DNA of 64,000 nt, from positions 930,001-994,000 of the forward strand of contig JADKGN010000004.1 of the NCBI GenBank assembly GCA_016722705.1. The letters run 5' to 3'. The position numbers were made by a program, and so were the translations under genes. The DNA comes from Candidatus Dechloromonas phosphoritropha (GTDB taxonomy: Bacteria > Pseudomonadota > Gammaproteobacteria > Burkholderiales > Rhodocyclaceae). The notes beneath the pieces were generated by a model. It was not told the DNA's origin. It did no database searches and saw nothing but the letters and a program-made list of their open reading frames with translations. Below, one piece after another: positions 9,173 through 21,426 of the stretch (positions within the stretch are counted from its first letter, which is position 1; each line of letters begins with the position of its first letter).

Positions 9173-9709
9173 CTATTCGGGGTCGCTAAGTAGCGCCGCG
9201 AATTTCCTTCGGAAAGCTGCAACCTTCGGATTGATGACTACGGCACAGTAACCTTGGTCGGGATTGGCCGCAAAATAACCCTGATGATACGGCTCGGCCG
9301 GATAGAACTCCGATGCGTCGGCAATCTCGGTAACGATGACAGCGGGCGGTGCGAAGACCGCTGCCAAGCTTGCAATCACCTCCAACACCTCGCACCGCTG
9401 CTCCGGAGAGTGGACGAAGATCGCCGACCGGTATTGCGTTCCGACGTCTGCCTCCTGCCGATTCAAGGTAGTCGGGTCATGAATGGCAAAGAACACCTCT
9501 AGTAGCTGGCGGTATGAAATGCGCTCGGAATCGAAGCTGATCCTGACCACCTCTGCGTGGCCCGTTGACCCCGAACAGACCTCCTCATACGTCGGGTTCG
9601 CGTTGTAACCGCCGCAATAGCCAGAGGTAACACGGTAAACCCCTTTCACTTGCGAAAAAACCGCATCGAGGCACCAAAAGCAACCGCCAGCGAATGTTGC
9701 CAACGCCAT
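9173..9709 (-). CDS. msrA: Peptide-methionine (S)-S-oxide reductase
   Basis: Repairs the S-epimer of methionine sulfoxide in proteins and free Met-O. 178 aa. The catalytic motif GGCFWC is near the N-terminus ([13 protein letters not shown]). The family blocks [18 protein letters not shown] and [11 protein letters not shown] follow, and [15 protein letters not shown] near the end is typical. Single gene downstream of the rrn terminator; an inverted repeat (GAACCCC-TCA-GGGGTTC, about 9727-9743) lies just upstream of its start and may be regulatory. Confidence 0.95.
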   Translation of the reverse strand: MALATFAGGCFWCLDAVFSQVKGVYRVTSGYCGGYNANPTYEEVCSGSTGHAEVVRISFDSERISYRQLLEVFFAIHDPTTLNRQEADVGTQYRSAIFVHSPEQRCEVLEVIASLAAVFAPPAVIVTEIADASEFYPAEPYHQGYFAANPDQGYCAVVINPKVAAFRRKFAALLSDPE

Positions 9710-9776
9710 ATTCTTCGCTCCACTCAGAACCCCTCAGGGGTTCAGTATAGTCAATCGATTTTCTTTTACAAAGCAG

Positions 9777-9814
9777 AAACCCCCTCGCCGGCTGTTGTAA
9801 TTGGGAGGGGGTTT
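9777..9814 (-). terminator. Likely rrn operon terminator
   Basis: Inverted repeat AAACCCCCTC (9777-9786) / GAGGGGGTTT (9805-9814) with an 18-nt loop, starting 12 bp after the 5S rRNA 3' end on the minus strand. The T tract is short (TTT then mixed), so termination may be bidirectional or only partly intrinsic. Confidence 0.7.
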
Positions 9815-9825
9815 AGGATGGGGTA

Positions 9826-9939
9826 GCCTGGCGATGACCTACTTTCTCACACGAAAGTGCAATATCATCGGCGCGGTTTCGTTTCACGGTCCTGTTCGGG
9901 AAGGGAAGGGGTGGGTCCGAAACGCCATGGTCGCCAAGC
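9826..9939 (-). rRNA. rrf: 5S ribosomal RNA
   Basis: About 114 nt. The ends GCTTGGC and GCCAGGC pair as helix I with one G-U pair. The internal sequences ACCCACCCC and GAAACGAAACCGC fit 5S loops B/C. It is the last gene of the rrn operon, about 100 bp after 23S. The ends are set by helix I. Confidence 0.93.
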
Positions 9940-10039
9940 GTAACTGGTTGGTTTGACGCGGGTTGGCGCGGCAAACGCGAAATTGGGAGAGGGTTGTTGT
10001 TGTGAGTGCTTATGAGTTCCTGCGGTGCTACAAGGTTAT

Positions 10040-12921
<2,882 letters not shown>

Positions 12922-13022
12922 ATAACCTTGCGGCCTCTCGCGAAGCCAGGCTACAGGCAACTCATTTATGCGATCTTCATACCGCTGACTGCTGTACAAA
13001 GATCGATGCAATCACAACGCAT

Positions 13023-13047
13023 CACTCTTGCCTCTTCGGCAAGAGTG
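13023..13047 (-). repeat. Perfect hairpin in the tRNA-Ala to 23S spacer
   Basis: CACTCTTGCC / GGCAAGAGTG, a 10-bp perfect stem with a 5-nt loop, located between the boxA element and the 23S processing stem in the precursor transcript. Unlike a terminator it has no T tract. It may act as a boxB-like or processing hairpin; its function is inferred only from position. Confidence 0.7.
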
Positions 13048-13066
13048 ACACAACCTTCTTCCGTTT

Positions 13067-13077
13067 TGTTAAAGAGC
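13067..13077 (-). promoter_or_regulatory. boxA antitermination element in the 16S-23S spacer
   Basis: The minus strand reads GCTCTTTAACA, identical to the core rrn boxA consensus bound by NusB-NusE. It lies between tRNA-Ala and 23S, the usual place for the spacer boxA. Confidence 0.85.
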
Positions 13078-13134
13078 GCAGCAATTGATTCCTCAAAAGC
13101 CATAGATAAACGGTCACCGCTTATCTTTGGATTC

Positions 13135-13210
13135 TGGTGGAGGATGACGGGATCGAACCGACGACCCCCTGCTTGCAAAGCAGGTGCTCTCCCAGCTGAG
13201 CTAATCCCCC
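13135..13210 (-). tRNA. tRNA-Ala (TGC)
   Basis: 76 nt with encoded CCA in the rrn spacer. Starts GGGGGATTAGCTCAGC, anticodon arm CCTGCTTTGCAAGCAGG with TGC anticodon, ends ATCCTCCACCA. Standard 16S-Ile-Ala-23S arrangement. Confidence 0.97.
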
Positions 13211-13307
13211 TCTAAACGCGCCATGCTGCGCTGTTCAATGCCTTGCATAGCGGCTGCTATGCGGCGACATTTCACGCCTTGCCTGACTCGTTTAACTGAT
13301 AAGACTT

Positions 13308-13384
13308 TGGTGGGTCTGGTTGGAATCGAACCAACGACCCCCGCCTTATCAAGACGATGCTCTAACCGACTGAGCTACAGACCC
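13308..13384 (-). tRNA. tRNA-Ile (GAT)
   Basis: 77 nt with encoded CCA. Starts GGGTCTGTAGCTCAGTC, anticodon region GTCTTGATAAGGC with GAT anticodon, ends CCAGACCCACCA. First of the two spacer tRNAs. Confidence 0.97.
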
Positions 13385-13403
13385 TCGCCTGCTTGCTACT
13401 CAT

Positions 13404-13428
13404 GAACAACCGATAGGTTGTGGGTGCC
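13404..13428 (-). other. 16S processing stem, 3' arm
   Basis: ACAACCGATAGGTTGTGGGTG lies here just beyond the 16S 3' end and is nearly complementary to the leader segment at 15089-15110, so the two would form the RNase III stalk of pre-16S. Confidence 0.75.
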
Positions 13429-13440
13429 AGGATGCTTCTC

Positions 13441-14979
<1,539 letters not shown>

Positions 14980-15088
14980 ATCCATCAAACTCGCAATTCA
15001 CTGACGATAGATTTCTCTACCTCGATGGATCTCTCCATCCGTGTGATTGCCTTAATACGTTTCGCAACTCGCGTTGCTTCGCACCAAG

Positions 15089-15110
15089 ACACCCACACCT
15101 ATCGGTTGTC
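15089..15110 (-). other. 16S processing stem, 5' arm
   Basis: Plus-strand ACACCCACACCTATCGGTTG here is nearly the inverse complement of 13404-13428. The pairing would enclose 16S rRNA in the precursor. Confidence 0.75.
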
Positions 15111-15116
15111 CAAATT

Positions 15117-15127
15117 TTTAAAGATCA
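15117..15127 (-). promoter_or_regulatory. boxA-like antitermination element in the rrn leader
   Basis: The minus strand reads TGATCTTTAAA, close to the boxA consensus TGCTCTTTAACA, just upstream of the processing stem in the leader. Confidence 0.65.
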
Positions 15128-15273
15128 ACACCGCACCGCCTAAAAAAGACGTCAGCAGCAAAGAAGCGGAATTATCCAATACCCACAACAAAACGTCAAG
15201 ACAAAATTAATTACGGCAGACTTACCTTCTCACGTAGCCGGAACCAAGCTTGGCCACTGCGAGAGAGGAGCGC

Positions 15274-15301
15274 ATTATATCGATCAGACGCAGGCGGTCA
15301 A
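15274..15301 (-). promoter_or_regulatory. rrn operon promoter
   Basis: Minus-strand TTGACC (-35, 15296-15301), 16-bp spacer, TATAAT (-10, 15274-15279), then the G/C-rich discriminator GCGCTCC. An A/T-rich UP-like stretch (AGAATTTCTTGAT) lies upstream, toward tyrS. This is the classic architecture of a growth-rate/ppGpp-controlled rRNA promoter. Confidence 0.88.
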
Positions 15302-15345
15302 GATGCCATCAAGAAATTCTCCGGCACGCCCGAGGTTTCCGATCT

Positions 15346-16545
15346 TCAAGCGACTGTGACCTTCGCAAACCGGCGCTTTCCTACCTGGAGGACGATCGTT
15401 TCACCTGCCGCGATGGTGCGCGCCTTGTCAGAAACCTTGTCGCCGTTCGCGCGTACCGCTCCCTGCTCGATCATCCGCAAGGCGTCCGACGTGCTGGACG
15501 TCAGCCCGGCCTGCTTAAGGACGTGGACCAGTGCGAGCGACTTGCCCTCACCACGCAGCAGCATTTCAGGCATGTCGTCAGGAAGTACACCCTGACGAAA
15601 GCGGGCCTCGAATTCCATCAGGGCATCCTCTGCCGCCTGTTCGGTATGGAAGCGCGCCACAAGTTCTTGAGCCAGCATTACCTTGACATCCCTGGGGTTG
15701 CGGCCAGCGACCACTTCTGCTTTCAGGATCTCGATTTCCAGACTGTCGCGAAACGAGAGCAGATCGAAATAGCGCCACATCAACTCGTCCGAAATCGACA
15801 TGACCTTGCCGAATATCTCGCGTGGTGCTTCGTTGATTCCGATGTAGTTACCCATGGACTTGGACATCTTGTTCACGCCATCGAGCCCTTCGAGCAATGG
15901 CATCGTCAACACGCATTGCGGCACCTGACCGTAGTGCTTCTGCAATTCGCGCCCTACCAGCAGGTTGAACTTCTGGTCGGTACCGCCGAGTTCGACGTCG
16001 GCGCGCATGGCAACCGAATCATATCCCTGGCAAAGCGGGTACAGAAATTCGTGGATGGCTATCGGCAATCCGCCGGCATATCTCTTGGCAAAATCGTCAC
16101 GTTCCAGCATGCGCGCGACGGTATGCTGCGCTGCGAGCCTGATCATCCCGGCCGCGCCCAGATCATCGAACCACGCGGAATTGAAGAAGATTTCGGTCCT
16201 TTCCGGATCGAGAATCTTGAACACCTGCTCCTTGTAGGTCTTGGCATTTTCCAGAATCTGTTCCCGTGCCAAGGGCGGACGTGTGACATTCTTCCCCGTG
16301 GGATCCCCAATCAGCCCGGTGAAATCACCGATCAGGAACATGATGTGATGGCCCAGGTCCTGGAAGTGCCGGAGCTTGTTGATCAATACAGTATGGCCAA
16401 GGTGAAGGTCCGGCGCCGTCGGATCAAAGCCCGCCTTGATCCGCAACGGCCTGCCGCTCTTCAAGCGCGCTATCAGCTCGGCATCGACAAGGAGTTCATC
16501 ACATCCCCGCTTGATGACTCGCAAACTCCGTTCGACGTCGACCAT
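15346..16545 (-). CDS. tyrS: Tyrosine--tRNA ligase
   Basis: Class I aminoacyl-tRNA synthetase. The N-terminal Rossmann domain has the HIGH-type motif HLGH (in DLHLGHTVL), followed by [14 protein letters not shown] and the KMSKS motif in [10 protein letters not shown]. The C-terminal S4 RNA-binding domain (about residues 335-399) ends the protein. Start chosen at 16545 ([14 protein letters not shown]) because AGGGGGG lies about 6 nt upstream; an ATG ten codons earlier is possible. 399 aa. It lies 45 bp upstream of the rrn -35 on the same strand. Confidence 0.96.
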   Translation of the reverse strand: MVDVERSLRVIKRGCDELLVDAELIARLKSGRPLRIKAGFDPTAPDLHLGHTVLINKLRHFQDLGHHIMFLIGDFTGLIGDPTGKNVTRPPLAREQILENAKTYKEQVFKILDPERTEIFFNSAWFDDLGAAGMIRLAAQHTVARMLERDDFAKRYAGGLPIAIHEFLYPLCQGYDSVAMRADVELGGTDQKFNLLVGRELQKHYGQVPQCVLTMPLLEGLDGVNKMSKSMGNYIGINEAPREIFGKVMSISDELMWRYFDLLSFRDSLEIEILKAEVVAGRNPRDVKVMLAQELVARFHTEQAAEDALMEFEARFRQGVLPDDMPEMLLRGEGKSLALVHVLKQAGLTSSTSDALRMIEQGAVRANGDKVSDKARTIAAGETIVLQVGKRRFAKVTVA

Positions 16546-16625
16546 CAATACCCCCCTGAATCTTGCTGTTGCCAACCGGGAAGATTGCCAGATCCGACTT
16601 TCGCCAAGCTGTCAATCAAATGGAA

Positions 16626-16647
16626 AAGGGCGGCCCGAGCCGCCCTT
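16626..16647 (-). terminator. Terminator downstream of erpA
   Basis: AAGGGCGGC / GCCGCCCTT with a 4-nt loop (TCGG on the minus strand), followed on the minus strand by TTCC. It separates erpA from tyrS. Confidence 0.8.
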
Positions 16648-16663
16648 CCGGACCTGATTCGCG

Positions 16664-17014
16664 TTATGCCGCGAAAGACGACCCGCAACCGCAGGTCGAC
16701 GTGGCATTTGGATTACGAATCACGAATTGAGAACCCTCCAGACCTTCCGAGTAGTCGATCTCCGCACCGACAAGGTACTGATAGCTCATCGGGTCGATCA
16801 ACAACGTAACACCATTCTTGTCCAATGTCGTATCGTCTTCATTGACCTCTTCGTCAAAGGTGAATCCGTACTGGAAACCCGAGCAACCACCACCGGTTAC
16901 GAACACTCGCAACTTGAGGCCCGGATTCCCCTCTTCCTCGATCAACTCTCTCACCTTGATCGCGGCATTATCGGTAAACACGAGGGGCGATACCATTTCC
17001 GTAACAGCATTCAT
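16664..17014 (-). CDS. erpA: Iron-sulfur cluster insertion protein ErpA
   Basis: A-type carrier that delivers Fe-S clusters to apoproteins, including isoprenoid-synthesis enzymes. The three cluster cysteines are present: [11 protein letters not shown] and the C-terminal STCGCGSSF. 116 aa from the start at 17014 ([15 protein letters not shown]), which has AGGAG spaced about 8 nt upstream; an in-frame start nine codons earlier has no such site. Downstream of the bactofilin gene, same strand. Confidence 0.95.
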   Translation of the reverse strand: MNAVTEMVSPLVFTDNAAIKVRELIEEEGNPGLKLRVFVTGGGCSGFQYGFTFDEEVNEDDTTLDKNGVTLLIDPMSYQYLVGAEIDYSEGLEGSQFVIRNPNATSTCGCGSSFAA

Positions 17015-17076
17015 TTTCGGCACTCCTGAGAAAATCGTCATCGATTATGCGGGCCAGCAGGGCCCTGGTCAATCGG

Positions 17077-17478
17077 TTAGTTTGCTGCAGCGAGCTTAAG
17101 TTCCACAGACTTGTCACCGCGATGAACCAGCCGGCCTTCGATGACCGCGCCCTGATGGATTTCGATAAGGGCATAATCGACATCGCCAACGATCTTCGTG
17201 TGCGATTGCATCTCGAGAAACTCCGTCACCGTAACCTGGCCGACTACCGAGCCATTGCTCACCATCTGCGCCACACTTACGATCCCCTCGACCCGTGCAT
17301 GCTCGCTCAACACCAGCGTAGACGAACTCGCGCCCTCGGACGCCTCGACATTGCCCTTGACTTCACCGTCAATTCTCAACCCGCCCGAAAAACGGATATT
17401 GCCCTCGACCCGGGTCCCGGCACCAATCAGGCTGTCGATGCGTCCCTGCACTTTGCTCTCGTCTTTCTTTCCGAACAC
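17077..17478 (-). CDS. Bactofilin (polymer-forming cytoskeletal protein)
   Basis: Small beta-helical self-assembling cytoskeletal protein of the DUF583 family, which organises cell-wall enzymes or polar structures at the inner membrane. 133 aa. The central right-handed beta-helix repeats are apparent as regularly spaced G-x-(I/V) motifs (IDGEVKGNVEAS, VEGIVSVAQMVSNG, IVGDVDYALIEIHQGAVIEG). The N-terminus (MFGKKDESKVQGRIDSLIG) is a short hydrophilic tail. It follows a membrane coiled-coil gene by 9 bp, a pairing common in betaproteobacteria. Confidence 0.92.
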   Translation of the reverse strand: MFGKKDESKVQGRIDSLIGAGTRVEGNIRFSGGLRIDGEVKGNVEASEGASSSTLVLSEHARVEGIVSVAQMVSNGSVVGQVTVTEFLEMQSHTKIVGDVDYALIEIHQGAVIEGRLVHRGDKSVELKLAAAN

Positions 17479-17487
17479 CGCCGTCTC

Positions 17488-18222
17488 CTAAAGTTGGGCC
17501 ACGCGCCTTGCCTTGAGTGTATCACCCTGAAGAACTCGCGCTTCCACCGACTTCAGGCGCGCTCCTGCCGGCAACTCGAAACTTCCCTCCTTGCGCAGGA
17601 CATTCCTGACCTCCACCTGGAATTCTCCTGCCCGCTCACGCCTGGATGGAACGACCATCTCCTGCGGCTTTTCTCGCTGGACAAAAGTGATCAGAAATTC
17701 CAGTCGACCGCGAAACTCGGGGGCCAGCCTGCCGGAATGAAATGACATTAGCACGCGGTAGCGAAAACTCTGCGCCCCGTCGGAAACGACCCGGAAATTC
17801 TCCAGGCGTATCGCTCCCTCCTCTCCAGCCGCCGGAATCAGGCGCTCGAAGAGTAGCATATCTTCCTTGAGGGCAGAGTTCTCGAGTTCAAGCGCTCGTA
17901 CCTGGTCGAGTAGTCGCTGTTGTGTCGAGCGCTCCATCTGAACCGCGTTTTGTTCGGTGCCTGCTGTCGACCGAAAGCGCAACAACTCTTCGTCAAGACT
18001 GCGCACATGAAGCCGCAAAGACTCAAGTTCCGTTTCCATCGCCCCCACATTGCCACGTTGCAAGGCCAACCCGAGGATCATCAGAACAACCAATGCGACC
18101 AAGGCGCCGCCAGCAGCATACCAATGCCACGAAACATGCGTCCGTACCACGACCCGTGGCGCCGTAATGCCGAAGCGCCGCCGGAGCTTTCTGAACTTCA
18201 GAGAAACCGCGGGTGTTGGCAT
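17488..18222 (-). CDS. Membrane-anchored coiled-coil protein (DUF6776-like)
   Basis: Protein of unknown function that resembles the DUF6776 family, which I recall as a bactofilin neighbour. Visible parts: a basic N-terminus (KFRKLRRRFGI), one transmembrane helix at about residues 35-55 (WYAAGGALVALVVLMILGLAL), a coiled coil at about 60-120 (ETELESLRLHVRSLDEELL), and a C-terminal beta-rich domain likely in the periplasm. Start set at 18222 (MPTPAVSLKF); a longer version from 18279 would add a CPQC pair. It may connect the cell wall to bactofilin, but that is inferred from the gene pairing only. Confidence 0.75.
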   Translation of the reverse strand: MPTPAVSLKFRKLRRRFGITAPRVVVRTHVSWHWYAAGGALVALVVLMILGLALQRGNVGAMETELESLRLHVRSLDEELLRFRSTAGTEQNAVQMERSTQQRLLDQVRALELENSALKEDMLLFERLIPAAGEEGAIRLENFRVVSDGAQSFRYRVLMSFHSGRLAPEFRGRLEFLITFVQREKPQEMVVPSRRERAGEFQVEVRNVLRKEGSFELPAGARLKSVEARVLQGDTLKARRVAQL

Positions 18223-18418
18223 AGACCATTCATCACATTGAGGACAATCCTCCGGTTGACTTGCCGCATTTCCTGTCATGCAAGCTGGCTGCGGATGTTG
18301 CGCCGGCATCCGAACGCGGTACACATATAGATAGCATAACCCGCATCACCAACAATACATGCGCTGACCGTGCGACCTCCGTCGAATGATGCTGCATGAT
18401 ACGCCGCGCCAAATAAAC

Positions 18419-18441
18419 AAAAAAGCCGCCAAACAGGCGGC
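18419..18441 (-). terminator. Terminator after rpsI
   Basis: GCCGCC / GGCGGC with a 5-nt loop, followed on the minus strand by six T. Ends the rplM-rpsI transcript. Confidence 0.9.
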
Positions 18442-18462
18442 CCCTTGCAATCGCGATGCGAA

Positions 18463-18855
18463 TCAGCGCTTCGAAAACTGCTTGCGGCGACGAGCCTTGT
18501 GAAAGCCCACCTTCTTGCGCTCGACCTCGCGGGCATCACGGGTGACGAAGCCCGCCCTCGAGAGCGCGGGCTTCAAGCTTGCGTCGTATTCGATCAGTGC
18601 GCGGGTGATACCGTGTCGGACAGCACCGGCCTGGCCCGACTCGCCACCACCGGTGACATTGACCTTGATATCGAAGCCCGTCATCTGATCGGTCAAATGG
18701 AGCGGCTGGCGCACGATCATCCGGCCGGTTTCACGAGAAAAAAACTCGTCGATGGGCTTGCCATTGACCACAAAGACACCTGAGCCACGCTTCATGAAAA
18801 CACGGGCAACAGCGCTCTTGCGGCGACCCGTACCGTAAAAATAACTTTCAGCCAT
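18463..18855 (-). CDS. rpsI: 30S ribosomal protein S9
   Basis: 130 aa, full length. N-terminus [18 protein letters not shown] and the C-terminal basic tail ending [17 protein letters not shown], which reaches the P-site tRNA, are diagnostic. 9 bp downstream of rplM in the universally conserved rplM-rpsI operon. Confidence 0.98.
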   Translation of the reverse strand: MAESYFYGTGRRKSAVARVFMKRGSGVFVVNGKPIDEFFSRETGRMIVRQPLHLTDQMTGFDIKVNVTGGGESGQAGAVRHGITRALIEYDASLKPALSRAGFVTRDAREVERKKVGFHKARRRKQFSKR

Positions 18856-18864
18856 GACGACCCC

Positions 18865-19293
18865 TTAAATTACCAGCGCCTTTGGCTGCTGGGCGGTGTG
18901 AGGATGTTGTGCGCCGGCATAGCACTTAAGCTTCTTCAGCATCGCGTAGCCCAGCGGACCCTTTGGCAACATGCCCTTAACCGCAGCTTCGAGGGCGCGG
19001 CCAGGAAAACGTTGCTGGATCTTCTTGAAATTGGTTTCGTAAACGCCACCCGGATAACCAGAATGGCGGTAGTACTTCTTGTCCTCGGCCTTGTTACCCG
19101 TGACAACGATCCGCTCGACGTTGGTGACGACAATGAAATCACCGGTGTCAACGTGGGGCGTATAGATAGTCTTGTGCTTGCCTCGCAGGCGGCGGGCAAT
19201 TTCGGTAGCGAGGCGGCCGAGCACCTTGTCTGTGGCGTCTACCACAAACCACTCGCGCTTCACCTCATGTGGCTTGGCGGAAAACGTTTTCAT
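18865..19293 (-). CDS. rplM: 50S ribosomal protein L13
   Basis: 142 aa, full length. Contains the L13 blocks [21 protein letters not shown] and [16 protein letters not shown]. First gene of the rplM-rpsI operon, with a good promoter 45-75 bp upstream. Confidence 0.98.
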   Translation of the reverse strand: MKTFSAKPHEVKREWFVVDATDKVLGRLATEIARRLRGKHKTIYTPHVDTGDFIVVTNVERIVVTGNKAEDKKYYRHSGYPGGVYETNFKKIQQRFPGRALEAAVKGMLPKGPLGYAMLKKLKCYAGAQHPHTAQQPKALVI

Positions 19294-19339
19294 GTGTGTG
19301 CCGTCCTGAAAATTGGGCGCAGATTGAAGAAAGCCGCAA

Positions 19340-19369
19340 ATTCTATTCCACCGTAGCGGAAACTGTCAA
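19340..19369 (-). promoter_or_regulatory. Promoter of rplM-rpsI
   Basis: Perfect TTGACA (-35, 19364-19369), 18-bp spacer, TAGAAT (-10, 19340-19345) on the minus strand, about 46 bp from the rplM start. Confidence 0.75.
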
Positions 19370-19400
19370 TTGAAAAACGGAGCAAGATAGCCATCTGGGC

Positions 19401-19426
19401 AAAAAAACGCGGCTCGATGAGCCGCG
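19401..19426 (-). terminator. Intrinsic terminator of the candidate sRNA
   Basis: Perfect 8-bp stem CGCGGCTC / GAGCCGCG with a 3-nt loop, followed on the minus strand by seven T. No protein gene lies upstream on that strand for nearly 800 bp (next is coq7, transcribed away), so it must end a non-coding transcript. Confidence 0.85.
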
Positions 19427-19511
19427 CTAAATCCACTCCAAAGGAGGAGGGTGGAGGAGACAACCTTTGCCTCTGTAATTCCCAACCATAGGAAAGACAT
19501 CGATCAACACA
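19401..19511 (-). ncRNA. Candidate trans-acting small RNA with C/U-rich anti-Shine-Dalgarno loop
   Basis: No protein gene lies here, yet the minus strand has a sigma-70 promoter (19518-19546) and, about 110 nt downstream, an intrinsic terminator (19408-19426 with seven T at 19401-19407). The predicted RNA folds into three stem-loops: UUUCC/GGGAA with a 7-nt loop; CAAAGG (19464-19469) / CCUUUG (19439-19444) enclosing a 19-nt loop (19445-19463) that carries CUCCUCC and CCUCCU; and the terminator stem. Pyrimidine-rich loops complementary to ribosome-binding sites are a hallmark of several sRNA families in Neisseria and other betaproteobacteria. The RNA and its activity are inferred; expression has not been shown. 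Confidence 0.6.
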
Positions 19512-19517
19512 AGGTTC

Positions 19518-19546
19518 ATTATGCCTGAAAAAGAGGGGGCAGGCAA
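19518..19546 (-). promoter_or_regulatory. Promoter of the candidate sRNA
   Basis: TTGCCT (-35, 19541-19546), 17-bp spacer, CATAAT (-10, 19518-19523) on the minus strand. Transcription would start near 19511. Confidence 0.6.
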
Positions 19547-19549
19547 GCT

Positions 19550-19780
19550 TTTCTTGCTATGCAACATACTATTATTTATTAATGCATATATTTTATATAT
19601 CGATAGTATATTATTGATGCAAATACACTTATAAATTAGAATTCAACAAATTGCACAATGATAAACCTAAGAAAATAACCTCAAAATGAAATCTACATCG
19701 CATTTTTTGTGGCGTTGCAACATAAAATATCTGCAGATAGCACTGGATCAATATCCATTACAATGAAATCTCTTTCACAG
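19550..19780. other. AT-rich intergenic island with short repeats
   Basis: By eye around 30% GC against a window well above 60%. It contains imperfect direct repeats TTATTAATGCATATA (19576-19590) and TTATTGATGCAAATA (19611-19625), paired copies of TGCAACATA (19560-19568, 19716-19724) and of AATGAAATCT (19685-19694, 19762-19771). No gene is visible. It probably serves as upstream control DNA for the sRNA on one side and the OsmC gene on the other, and could bind H-NS-like or other AT-selective proteins. Confidence 0.6.
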
Positions 19781-19788
19781 GGGGCGGC

Positions 19789-20217
19789 ATGGAATGCACT
19801 GTGCGTTGGATGGGAAACGATGCAGGCATGTCATTCGTGGCAGAGACTGGCAGCGGGCATGCGGTGGTGATGGACGGCGCCCTAGACGCCGGTGGCCGCA
19901 ATATGGGTTTGCGGCCGATGGAAATGGTGCTCGCTGGAACTGGCGGGTGTACTGCTTTCGACATCGTCCTCATCTTGAAGAAAGGTCGACACGCAGTCAG
20001 CGGTTGTGAAGTCAGCCTGAACGCCGAACGGGCGGAAGCCGACCCCAAGGTCTTTACCGGAATTCACTTCCATTACAAGGTGAAGGGCCGTCAACTCAAG
20101 CCTGAAGCCGTTGCGCGCGCCATCGATCTCTCGAAGGACAAGTACTGCTCGGCTTCTATCATGCTCGGCAAGACGGCTCGGATAACCAGCGATTTCGAGA
20201 TACTTGAAGAGTTGTGA
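19789..20217 (+). CDS. OsmC/Ohr family protein (YhfA-like)
   Basis: 142 aa, one OsmC domain. OsmC and Ohr members reduce organic hydroperoxides with a Cys pair. Here one Cys is in the expected place (GTGGCTAFD) and the second in KDKYCSASIMLG, matching the YhfA-type subgroup, whose function is unsettled. Start at 19789 is supported by AGGGGG 5 nt upstream. Single gene following the AT-rich island. Confidence 0.88.
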   Translation: MECTVRWMGNDAGMSFVAETGSGHAVVMDGALDAGGRNMGLRPMEMVLAGTGGCTAFDIVLILKKGRHAVSGCEVSLNAERAEADPKVFTGIHFHYKVKGRQLKPEAVARAIDLSKDKYCSASIMLGKTARITSDFEILEEL

Positions 20218-20242
20218 GGCCGCTCTCGGCAGCAGCCCCCAA

Positions 20243-20872
20243 TCAGACCCGATAGGCGGTCTTTGTCATCAGCCTTGCCGCCAACTTCATCGCGACCTTG
20301 AACGGCGCTGGCAACTCGACAGCGCCAAGGCGGACCGCGGTTTCAGCATGCCGTATTTCGTCAATACGCATCTGATCGACGATCTCCCGTGAGCGCACAT
20401 CCTGTTCCGGTAGTAAAGAGAGGTGGCTATCAAGGTGCGCCTCGACCTGACGCTCCGTTTCGGCAAGAAAGCCAAGGTTCCACTTGTCGCCAAATCGCCC
20501 AGCAAGCAGACCAAGCGACAGGGCCCCTGCATACCACAGCGGATTCAGCAGGCTCTTGCGCCCACCCAGTTCCGCCAGACGCTGTTCGGTCCACGCCAGA
20601 TGTTCAGTCTCTTCGTCCGCCGCGCTGCGCAACGATTCACGCACAGACGGTTCGCGCGAAGTCAGCGCCTGCCCCTGATACAGTGCCTGTGCGCAAATCT
20701 CCCCAACATGGTTGACCCGCATGAGCGCACAGACATGCGCCCGTTCCTCCGCGTCAAGCTCGGCTTCGGGATGCCCCGCCCCGGGGACCTGGCGTTGACT
20801 CCGCGCGGTGGAAAATACGGTACGCAAGGCCCGGTCAAATTCAACGATCATTTGTTCAGGAGACATCATCAA
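20243..20872 (-). CDS. coq7: 3-demethoxyubiquinol 3-hydroxylase (Coq7 type)
   Basis: Di-iron monooxygenase for the late C6-type hydroxylation in ubiquinone synthesis. The carboxylate and His ligands sit in the expected motifs: [30 protein letters not shown] and [14 protein letters not shown]. 209 aa. Many betaproteobacteria use this enzyme in place of UbiF. The start overlaps the stop of the upstream CNP1-like gene by a few bases, implying co-translation. Confidence 0.95.
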   Translation of the reverse strand: MMMSPEQMIVEFDRALRTVFSTARSQRQVPGAGHPEAELDAEERAHVCALMRVNHVGEICAQALYQGQALTSREPSVRESLRSAADEETEHLAWTEQRLAELGGRKSLLNPLWYAGALSLGLLAGRFGDKWNLGFLAETERQVEAHLDSHLSLLPEQDVRSREIVDQMRIDEIRHAETAVRLGAVELPAPFKVAMKLAARLMTKTAYRV

Positions 20873-21426
20873 TCGCGGTCGAGACCACTCTTGCGCCGAT
20901 TAGGATGGCCGCCGCGCAGAAGCGCATCGCGTGCCTCGGCACCATCGCCGACAATGACGCCCGATGGGCAAAAGTAATCAAAAACCAGCGCGGCGTGATG
21001 GCGATTGGCGGCCAAGTTCTGGATCCGTCGCCACTCGTCATTGCGTGACTTGACCCAGGTTCCGTCGGGCCGGCCTGATGCGTACACCCGACGCTCCCTC
21101 GTTTCACAGCGCAACCCTTCGTAGGTAACGTTCCTTGCGCCGCCTGCTGCCTGAACCACCAATACATAGCGAACGACGCCATCCGTGCCAACGCTCAAAC
21201 TCGCACCATCTACATAGAACTCGTTGTTGGTCGCCTCGCCAACATAAAACGGCAGCAGATTCTCCTGCAACGGGGCCGCCGGAAACTGCACGGCGACCTC
21301 CTGCCAGGGCCGAACCTCATCATCTTCGTCGGAATCCGCCGCTACCGGCTGCGACCCGAAAATGCCCAGAAAAACGGAGACCACGAGAAATCCGCGGCGA
21401 AGGGATCTGGTCCGGAGCACGATCAA
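20869..21426 (-). CDS. CNP1-like secreted protein
   Basis: 185 aa. N-terminal signal peptide (basic start then [19 protein letters not shown]), then an acidic stretch DSDEDDE and a domain resembling the CNP1 (cryptic neisserial protein) family, with [20 protein letters not shown] and [15 protein letters not shown]. Two Cys (in LRCETR and YFCPSG) could form a disulfide. Predicted periplasmic; function unknown. It lies between rppH and coq7 with overlaps on both sides (rppH stop at 21423), so all three probably share a transcript. Confidence 0.8.
   Translation of the reverse strand: MIVLRTRSLRRGFLVVSVFLGIFGSQPVAADSDEDDEVRPWQEVAVQFPAAPLQENLLPFYVGEATNNEFYVDGASLSVGTDGVVRYVLVVQAAGGARNVTYEGLRCETRERRVYASGRPDGTWVKSRNDEWRRIQNLAANRHHAALVFDYFCPSGVIVGDGAEARDALLRGGHPNRRKSGLDRD

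Larger units (their letters stand above)
14980..15273 (-). other. rrn leader region
   Basis: About 290 bp between the rrn promoter and 16S with no protein gene. It contains a boxA-like element (15117-15127), the 5' arm of the 16S processing stem (15089-15110), and A/T-rich stretches. Confidence 0.75.

Noticed and set aside
9727..9743. Inverted repeat GAACCCC-TCA-GGGGTTC upstream of msrA
   Set aside because: Could be a terminator or operator, but there is no T tract and no supporting context, so it is only mentioned with msrA.
15250..16809. Long open frame (519 codons) on the plus strand
   Set aside because: Antisense to tyrS and running into the rrn promoter region; no recognisable domain.
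19441..19466. Plus-strand GGAGG-rich stretch looking like a ribosome-binding site
   Set aside because: No start codon or open frame follows; it is better explained as the complement of the sRNA loop.
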